Source: Microbacterium sp. BH-3-3-3
GTDB taxonomy: Bacteria > Actinomycetota > Actinomycetes > Actinomycetales > Microbacteriaceae
DNA: 64,000 nucleotides
Assembly (NCBI RefSeq): GCF_001792815.1
Contig: NZ_CP017674.1
Span: 2,728,001 to 2,792,000, forward strand
Reading direction: 5' to 3'
Below are positions 59,512 to 64,000 of this stretch, piece by piece (position 1 is the stretch's first letter; each line of letters begins with the position of its first letter). Both the position numbers and the translations under genes were made by a program. The notes beneath the pieces were generated by a model, which was given only the letters and a program-made list of their open reading frames with translations, ran no database searches and was not told the origin of the DNA.

Positions 59512-60326
59512 CGACCGGTTCGCTCACCCCGGGCGTCGAGGCGCAGGCCTCGGCGCCCTGGGGCATCCGTCTCGACGGCGTCTCGGTGCGCTACCCCAAC
59601 GGCACCATGGGGCTGCGCGACGTGAGCGTCGACATCGCGCCCGGTGAGCTCATCGCCGTCGTGGGTCTCTCGGGCTCGGGCAAGTCCACGCTCATCCGCA
59701 CGATCAACGGTCTGGTGCCCGCGACCTCCGGCGTCGTCGAGGTCGGCGGTCGCCGCGTCGACGGGGCCTCCGGTCGGCGCCTGCGCGAACTCCGTGGGCA
59801 CATCGGCATGGTGTTCCAGAGCTTCAACCTCGCCGGGCGCACGAGCGTGCTCAACAACGTGCTGGTCGGGCGCCTCGCGCACACCCCGCTGTGGCGCACG
59901 CTCCTCGGCGCGTATCGCGAAGACGACCGACGCCTCGCCTTCGAGGCCCTCGACCGGGTCGGCCTGCTGCCCAAGGTGTGGGACCGCGCCTCGGCGCTGT
60001 CGGGCGGCCAGCAGCAGCGCGTCGCGATCGCCCGCGCGCTCACCCAGCAGCCCCGCATCGTGCTCGCCGACGAACCGGTCGCGAGCCTCGACCCGCCCAC
60101 GGCCCGCGGCGTCATGGACGACCTGCGTCGCATCAACGTCGACCTCGGCATCACGGTGCTGGTCAACCTGCACCTGCTCGACCTCGCCCGCGAGTACGGC
60201 ACGCGCATGATCGGCATGCGCGCCGGGGAGATCGTCTACGACGGGCCGGCGGCATCCGCCACCGACGCCGATTTCGCCCAGATCTACGGTCGCTCGGTGA
60301 CCGCCGCCGACAGGCTCGAGCGATGA
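59508..60326 (+). CDS. phnC: phosphonate-type ABC transporter ATP-binding protein
   Basis: 272 residues from GTG 59508. Walker [19 protein letters not shown] (about 50-67), Q-loop [20 protein letters not shown] typical for PhnC, signature [15 protein letters not shown], Walker [15 protein letters not shown]-loop position in [10 protein letters not shown]. It energises uptake through the two PhnE-type permeases that follow. It overlaps its neighbours at both ends. Confidence 0.92.
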   Translation: MTTGSLTPGVEAQASAPWGIRLDGVSVRYPNGTMGLRDVSVDIAPGELIAVVGLSGSGKSTLIRTINGLVPATSGVVEVGGRRVDGASGRRLRELRGHIGMVFQSFNLAGRTSVLNNVLVGRLAHTPLWRTLLGAYREDDRRLAFEALDRVGLLPKVWDRASALSGGQQQRVAIARALTQQPRIVLADEPVASLDPPTARGVMDDLRRINVDLGITVLVNLHLLDLAREYGTRMIGMRAGEIVYDGPAASATDADFAQIYGRSVTAADRLER

Positions 60327-61117
60327 CGGCGTGGAGCGTCCCCACCCGCCCGAAGGGCCGATGGATGCCGTGGACCGCCGCGGGCGTCGTCGTCGCGGTG
60401 ACCGTCTTCATGTGCCTGCCGGTGGTCGGGGTGGGCCTCGACGTCGGGGCCATCGCCCGCAACTGGCAGCAGGGTGCTCTGCGGGTGGGCGAACTGCTCA
60501 CGCCCGACTGGTCGTTCTTCCCGCGGACGGTCGGCCCCATCCTCGAGACGCTGCAGATGGCCGTCATCGGCACGGCGGTCGGGGCCGCGGTGTCGCTGCC
60601 CCTGAGCTTCTGGGCCGCTCGACCCACCAACCCCACGGGGTGGACGCGGTCGCTGGTGCGCGGCATCCTGAACGTCATCCGCGCCGTGCCGGAGCTCGTG
60701 TACGCCGCCGTGCTCGTCGCGATGGTCGGAGTCGGGGCTCTTCCCGGCATCCTGGCGCTGGTGCTGTTCAACGTCGGCATCATCGTCAAGCTCGTGTCGG
60801 AGTCGATCGATGCGAGCGACATCGGCCCGCTCGAGGCGGGACGGGCCGCGGGGGCGACGCAGACGCAGATCAACCGCGCGATCGCCCTGGCCGACACCTG
60901 GCCCGCGTTCGTGTCGCAGACGCTCTACGTCTTCGAGCTCAACGTCCGCGCCTCCACCGTGCTGGGCCTGGTCGGCGCGGGCGGCATCGGCCTGCTCATC
61001 GACGCCGTGCGCACCTTCTACCGCTACGACCAGCTGTCGCTCGTCATCGTCGAGATCCTCGTGATCGTCGTCGTGCTCGACGCCGTCAGCGACGCGATCC
61101 GCCGGAGACTCGTATGA
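60323..61117 (+). CDS. phnE: phosphonate-type ABC transporter permease 1
   Basis: 264 residues from ATG 60323 (ATGA overlap). About six membrane segments; the ATPase-contact loop is [20 protein letters not shown] (about 155-174), and [17 protein letters not shown] is the usual PhnE C-terminal block. A heterodimer with the next permease is likely. Start at residue one is supported by the operon spacing. Confidence 0.91.
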   Translation: MTAWSVPTRPKGRWMPWTAAGVVVAVTVFMCLPVVGVGLDVGAIARNWQQGALRVGELLTPDWSFFPRTVGPILETLQMAVIGTAVGAAVSLPLSFWAARPTNPTGWTRSLVRGILNVIRAVPELVYAAVLVAMVGVGALPGILALVLFNVGIIVKLVSESIDASDIGPLEAGRAAGATQTQINRAIALADTWPAFVSQTLYVFELNVRASTVLGLVGAGGIGLLIDAVRTFYRYDQLSLVIVEILVIVVVLDAVSDAIRRRLV

Positions 61118-61941
61118 CCGCCCTCGCCCCCGCCCGCCCCGCGGCCCTCGACCTACCGCCCCGCCGTCGGCGGCCCCTGCGCACCCTGTCGTGGCTGGTG
61201 GTCGGCGTCATCGTCGTCGCCGCGTTCTGGTCCGCCGACATCACCTGGTCGCGGCTCGGTGAACTGCCCGCCGAGATCGCGCGCTACCTCGGCCTCATGT
61301 TCGTCTCGCCGAACTGGGCCAAGCTCCCCGAGGCCCTCTGGCAGACCTGGCGCAGCGTCGAGATGGCGTGGATCGGCACCGTCCTCGGCATCCTGATCGC
61401 GACGCCGCTGTCGCTGATCTCGGCGCGCGGTTTCGGTCCGGCGCCGGTGCGCGCCGTGCTGCGCTTCGTCTTCTCGCTCGTGCGGGCCGTCCCCGAGCTC
61501 GTCTTCGCGATCATCATCCTCTCGGTCACGGGTCTCACCCCTCTCACCGGCGCTCTCGCCCTCGCGATCGGCGGGGTCGGAACCCTGGGCAAGTGGGGCT
61601 ACGAAGCCGTCGAGAACGTCGCCCCGGGGCCGATCGAGGCCGCCCGCGCGGCGGGGGGATCCACCGCGCAGGTGCTGCGGTGGGGTGTGTGGCCCCAGGC
61701 TGCTCCCACCTTCCTGTCCTTCTGGCTCTACCGCTTCGAGATCAACGTGCGCGCTTCGGCCGTGCTCGGGCTCATCGGAGTGGGCGGCATCGGCGACATG
61801 CTCACCTCGTACACCCAGTACCGTGAGTGGTCGACGGTCGGCATGCTCCTGATCGTCGTGGTCATCGTCACCGTCGCGATCGACGCGGTCTCGGCCCGCA
61901 TTCGCCGCCGCATCATGGAGGGTCCTCGTGTCCGCAGCTGA
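61114..61941 (+). CDS. phnE: phosphonate-type ABC transporter permease 2
   Basis: 275 residues from ATG 61114 (ATGA overlap). Same topology as permease 1 with loop EAVENVAPGPIEAARAAGGS and the block NVRASAVLGLIGVGGIGDML. The N-terminus has a basic PPRRRRPLR stretch before the first segment. It overlaps the start of the regulator gene by 14 bp. Confidence 0.91.
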   Translation: MTALAPARPAALDLPPRRRRPLRTLSWLVVGVIVVAAFWSADITWSRLGELPAEIARYLGLMFVSPNWAKLPEALWQTWRSVEMAWIGTVLGILIATPLSLISARGFGPAPVRAVLRFVFSLVRAVPELVFAIIILSVTGLTPLTGALALAIGGVGTLGKWGYEAVENVAPGPIEAARAAGGSTAQVLRWGVWPQAAPTFLSFWLYRFEINVRASAVLGLIGVGGIGDMLTSYTQYREWSTVGMLLIVVVIVTVAIDAVSARIRRRIMEGPRVRS

Positions 61942-62782
61942 GGTGCCCACGACCGCGCGGATCGCCGCGGTGCGCAACTCCCTGCAGCCCAGCGAACGCC
62001 GCGTCGCCGACCTCATCGTCGACGATCCGGATGCCGTGATCGAGCTGACCGCGCAGCAGCTCGCCGACCGCGTGGGGGTGGGACGGTCCACGGTCGTGCG
62101 CGCCTGCCAGACGTTCGGGTACCGCGGGTATCCGCAGCTGCGCGTGGCCCTGGCCGCCGAGCGCGGGCGTCGACCGGCGCCGACGACCGACGCGGGCGAC
62201 GGCGCACTGGGCGGCATCCGCTCGGCCATCGATCGCATCGCCGACGATCTGCGCGCGGCCACGAGCCTGCTGGATGCCGACGGGGTCGACGCCGCTGTCG
62301 AGGCGGTCGTGGGTGCGCGACGGCTGCTGGTGGTGGCGAGCGGCCTGTCGGCTCCGGTCGCGACCGATCTCGCGATGCGCCTGACCGCGGTGGGTCGCCC
62401 CGCCGAGACCCTCGGCGACCCGATCGGTCAGCAGATCGCCGCGCGGCACCTCTCGGCCGACGACGTGTGCGTCGTGATCAGCGGGTCGGGGGCAAACGAG
62501 GCGAGCCTCCGCGCGGCTCAGGCGGCGCGAGCCGCGGGCGCTCGAGTGATCGCGGTGACCTCGTTCATGGCGTCTCCCCTCACGGAGCGCGCCGATCTGT
62601 CGCTGGTGCTCGCCTCGGGCGGAACCTTTCGCGACGAGCTCGAACACACCTCGCGCATCGCGCACGCGGTCTTCGCCGAGGCCTTCGTCGACGCCGTGGC
62701 GCGCGCGCGGGCGGGCGAGGCCGATCTCTCGCGCGAGCGCGTGCTCGAGATCCTCTCCGACAACCTCGGCGACGCCGGCTGA
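61928..62782 (+). CDS. MurR/RpiR-family regulator (HTH plus SIS domain)
   Basis: 284 residues from GTG 61928. The N-terminal HTH_6 reads SLQPSERRVADLIVDDPDAV and LADRVGVGRSTVVRACQTFG (about 17-66). The SIS domain (about 110-260) has ARRLLVVASGLSAPVATDLA, VVISGSGANEASLRAAQAAR and ARVIAVTSFMASPLTERADL. SIS domains in this family bind phosphosugars, so the transported compound may be a sugar phosphate or phosphonate sugar. As last gene of the operon it probably binds the twin TGGAC-N5-GTCCA operators. Confidence 0.88.
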   Translation: MSAAEVPTTARIAAVRNSLQPSERRVADLIVDDPDAVIELTAQQLADRVGVGRSTVVRACQTFGYRGYPQLRVALAAERGRRPAPTTDAGDGALGGIRSAIDRIADDLRAATSLLDADGVDAAVEAVVGARRLLVVASGLSAPVATDLAMRLTAVGRPAETLGDPIGQQIAARHLSADDVCVVISGSGANEASLRAAQAARAAGARVIAVTSFMASPLTERADLSLVLASGGTFRDELEHTSRIAHAVFAEAFVDAVARARAGEADLSRERVLEILSDNLGDAG

Positions 62783-62856
62783 CCGCCGGTGCGGGGCATT
62801 CGTCCGGCCGACGTGACCCCGCGATCCGGGCGCCGGTGTACCGGCCGTCGGCGCCG

Positions 62857-64000
62857 CTACTCGGCCAGACGCAACGCCGTCCAGGTCTCCGCCCGCGCCG
62901 CGAACGACGACAGGTCGCGCCCGAGCACCCGTTCGGCCTGCGCGATGCGCGCGCGCACGGTGTGGCGATGGATGCCGAGAGCCTGGGCGGTCGCCTCGTG
63001 CGAGCAGTCGTGGGTGAGCCAGGCGTCGACGGTCTCGAGCAGTGCGGAGCCCTGCGCCTCGTCGTGCGCTCGCAGGGGCGTCAGCACCCCCGCGGCGACG
63101 CTCCGGGCGGCTTCGGAGCCGAGCGCGGCGAGAAGTCCCGCCCGCGCCGTGTCGGCGAAGTCGGCGACCCCGGGGGTCGAGAGCCGCTCGCGCGCGGTCC
63201 GCGCCTGCGCGAGAGCGCTCGAGAACGCCTCGTACCCGGTCGGGGTGGAGCATCCGACGACGATCTCGAAGCGGTCCGCGATCTCGTCGAGCAGTCCTCG
63301 GGCCGCGGCGGGCACGACCACGACGAACCCGTCGTCGCCCCGGCCGAAGAACAGCTCCCCCCGCCGTTCCGAGGCACGCATCTCGAGCCACTCGGCCAGC
63401 GCACCGGAGCGCGCGGCCGTGGCGGGGGTGAGCGCCACCACCACGGGGGCCGTGGGAAGGGGGCCGAACAGATCCCGCGACGCGCGGCGGGCGAGAGCGG
63501 GGTCGTCGGTGCACAGCGACTGCACGAGTCCCGCGCGGAAGGTACCGATCGCGCGGCTCAGCCCATCCTGCTGCTCGAGGACGAGGGCGGCCATCGCCAC
63601 CACGGCCGTCACCACGCTGCGGGCCTCGTGGTCGAGGTCGTCGGCGGCGATCGCGAGAGCGCCGCGCAGATGCCCGCCCCGGCCGAGGGTCTGCAGGCTC
63701 ACCGCGGTCCCGTCGATCCGCAGCGTCGACGCGGCGCGCGTGCCGCGGTGCAGCATCGTCGTCACCTCCGCCGTCACCGCGTCGAGCGCCGCAGGGGCGA
63801 GGGCGTCGACGGGGTACTCGGTGCGCACGGCCCCGGCCGCGTCGAAGAGGCCGACCCAGCAGTCGAGCTGTCGCGAGAGCTCGGCGAGGGTGGCGGCCAG
63901 ACCGTCGGGGCGCAGCGCCGCCAGCGAGACGGCCCGCTGGGCGGCGAGCGACCAGCTGCGGCGGGCGTAGGCGTCGGCGGCGATCGCCTCGGCTCCGGCG
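62857..64000 (-). CDS. PucR-family helix-turn-helix regulator, 5' end outside window
   Basis: The frame stays open to the right edge; coding sense continues upstream of GTG 63828 (AYARRSWSLAAQRAVSLAAL; SRQLDCWVGLFDAAG), so the gene is cut by the window. The C-terminal PucR HTH_30 is ETVDAWLTHDCSHEATAQAL with GIHRHTVRARIAQAERVLGR. The middle is a GGDEF-like CdaR/PucR domain (LFFGRGDDGFVVVVPAAARG). Members often activate amino-acid, purine or aromatic catabolic genes; the target is probably beyond the window. Confidence 0.87.
   Translation of the reverse strand, partial: AGAEAIAADAYARRSWSLAAQRAVSLAALRPDGLAATLAELSRQLDCWVGLFDAAGAVRTEYPVDALAPAALDAVTAEVTTMLHRGTRAASTLRIDGTAVSLQTLGRGGHLRGALAIAADDLDHEARSVVTAVVAMAALVLEQQDGLSRAIGTFRAGLVQSLCTDDPALARRASRDLFGPLPTAPVVVALTPATAARSGALAEWLEMRASERRGELFFGRGDDGFVVVVPAAARGLLDEIADRFEIVVGCSTPTGYEAFSSALAQARTARERLSTPGVADFADTARAGLLAALGSEAARSVAAGVLTPLRAHDEAQGSALLETVDAWLTHDCSHEATAQALGIHRHTVRARIAQAERVLGRDLSSFAARAETWTALRLAE

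Overview
The window reads as chromosomal DNA of a high-GC Gram-positive actinobacterium, most likely Microbacteriaceae and probably Microbacterium. The reasons are the strong GC bias, the frequent GTG/TTG starts, the many TANNNT-N6/7-start leaderless promoters, and the gene set: aztABCD zinc uptake, actinobacterial PutA, a RamB-type regulator beside aceA/aceB, DUF7882 proteins and PucR/MocR/ANTAR regulators. No phage genes, transposase or CRISPR array were seen. The assignment is inference from content, not from a database search.

Layout. 1-6.8 kb: end of an SGNH hydrolase, a reductase coupled to a tiny zinc ribbon, yajQ, a 112-bp direct repeat that brackets an orphan membrane-protein gene, an FBP-domain protein and a PfkB kinase, tRNA-Tyr, a FetB-like permease and hypothetical genes. 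6.8-12.3 kb: a MarR regulator and a divergent zinc-uptake locus. aztA lies on one side of a Zur box; aztB, a beta-propeller lipoprotein, aztC and aztD lie on the other. 12.3-21.6 kb: LysR/putA, a PNPOx-like protein divergent from a MocR regulator, a phytoene-desaturase-like oxidoreductase and an inositol-phosphatase-like enzyme. 21.7-28.1 kb: a secreted M23 peptidase, tRNA-Thr and tRNA-Met, two tandem ANTAR proteins, small DUF7882/hypothetical genes and a MerR regulator. 28.4-35.8 kb: IclR-pcaIJF (lower beta-ketoadipate pathway), an aldo/keto reductase, a PaaI-type thioesterase, an MHS-family transporter and a TetR regulator. 35.8-41.6 kb: a flavoprotein disulfide-reductase homologue, NAD-epimerase, and an Asp23/ECF-sigma envelope-stress cluster. 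41.6-47.8 kb: a cysteine-codon leader peptide, cbs-metB, a TauE/SafE exporter, two hotdog dehydratase subunits and murB. 48-55.5 kb: aspartate aminotransferase, a ClC channel and the glyoxylate bypass aceB/aceA with divergent ramB. 55.6-57.7 kb: a DUF559 protein and a cluster of four 82-bp imperfect palindromes. 57.7-64 kb: a tightly overlapping phosphonate-type ABC operon (HAD-phnD-phnC-phnE-phnE-RpiR) behind twin operators, and a PucR regulator cut by the window end.

The genes form compact modules: zinc acquisition under Zur; proline, beta-ketoadipate, acetate and phosphonate/organophosphate use, each with a regulator next door; and sulfur amino-acid transsulfuration under apparent cysteine attenuation. 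The most unusual signals are the cysteine leader peptide at 41668-41694, the four 82-bp palindromic repeats around 56 kb, the duplicated divergent promoter around 1.6-2.4 kb, the duplicated propeller proteins in the azt operon and the twin 15-bp operators in front of the phn operon.
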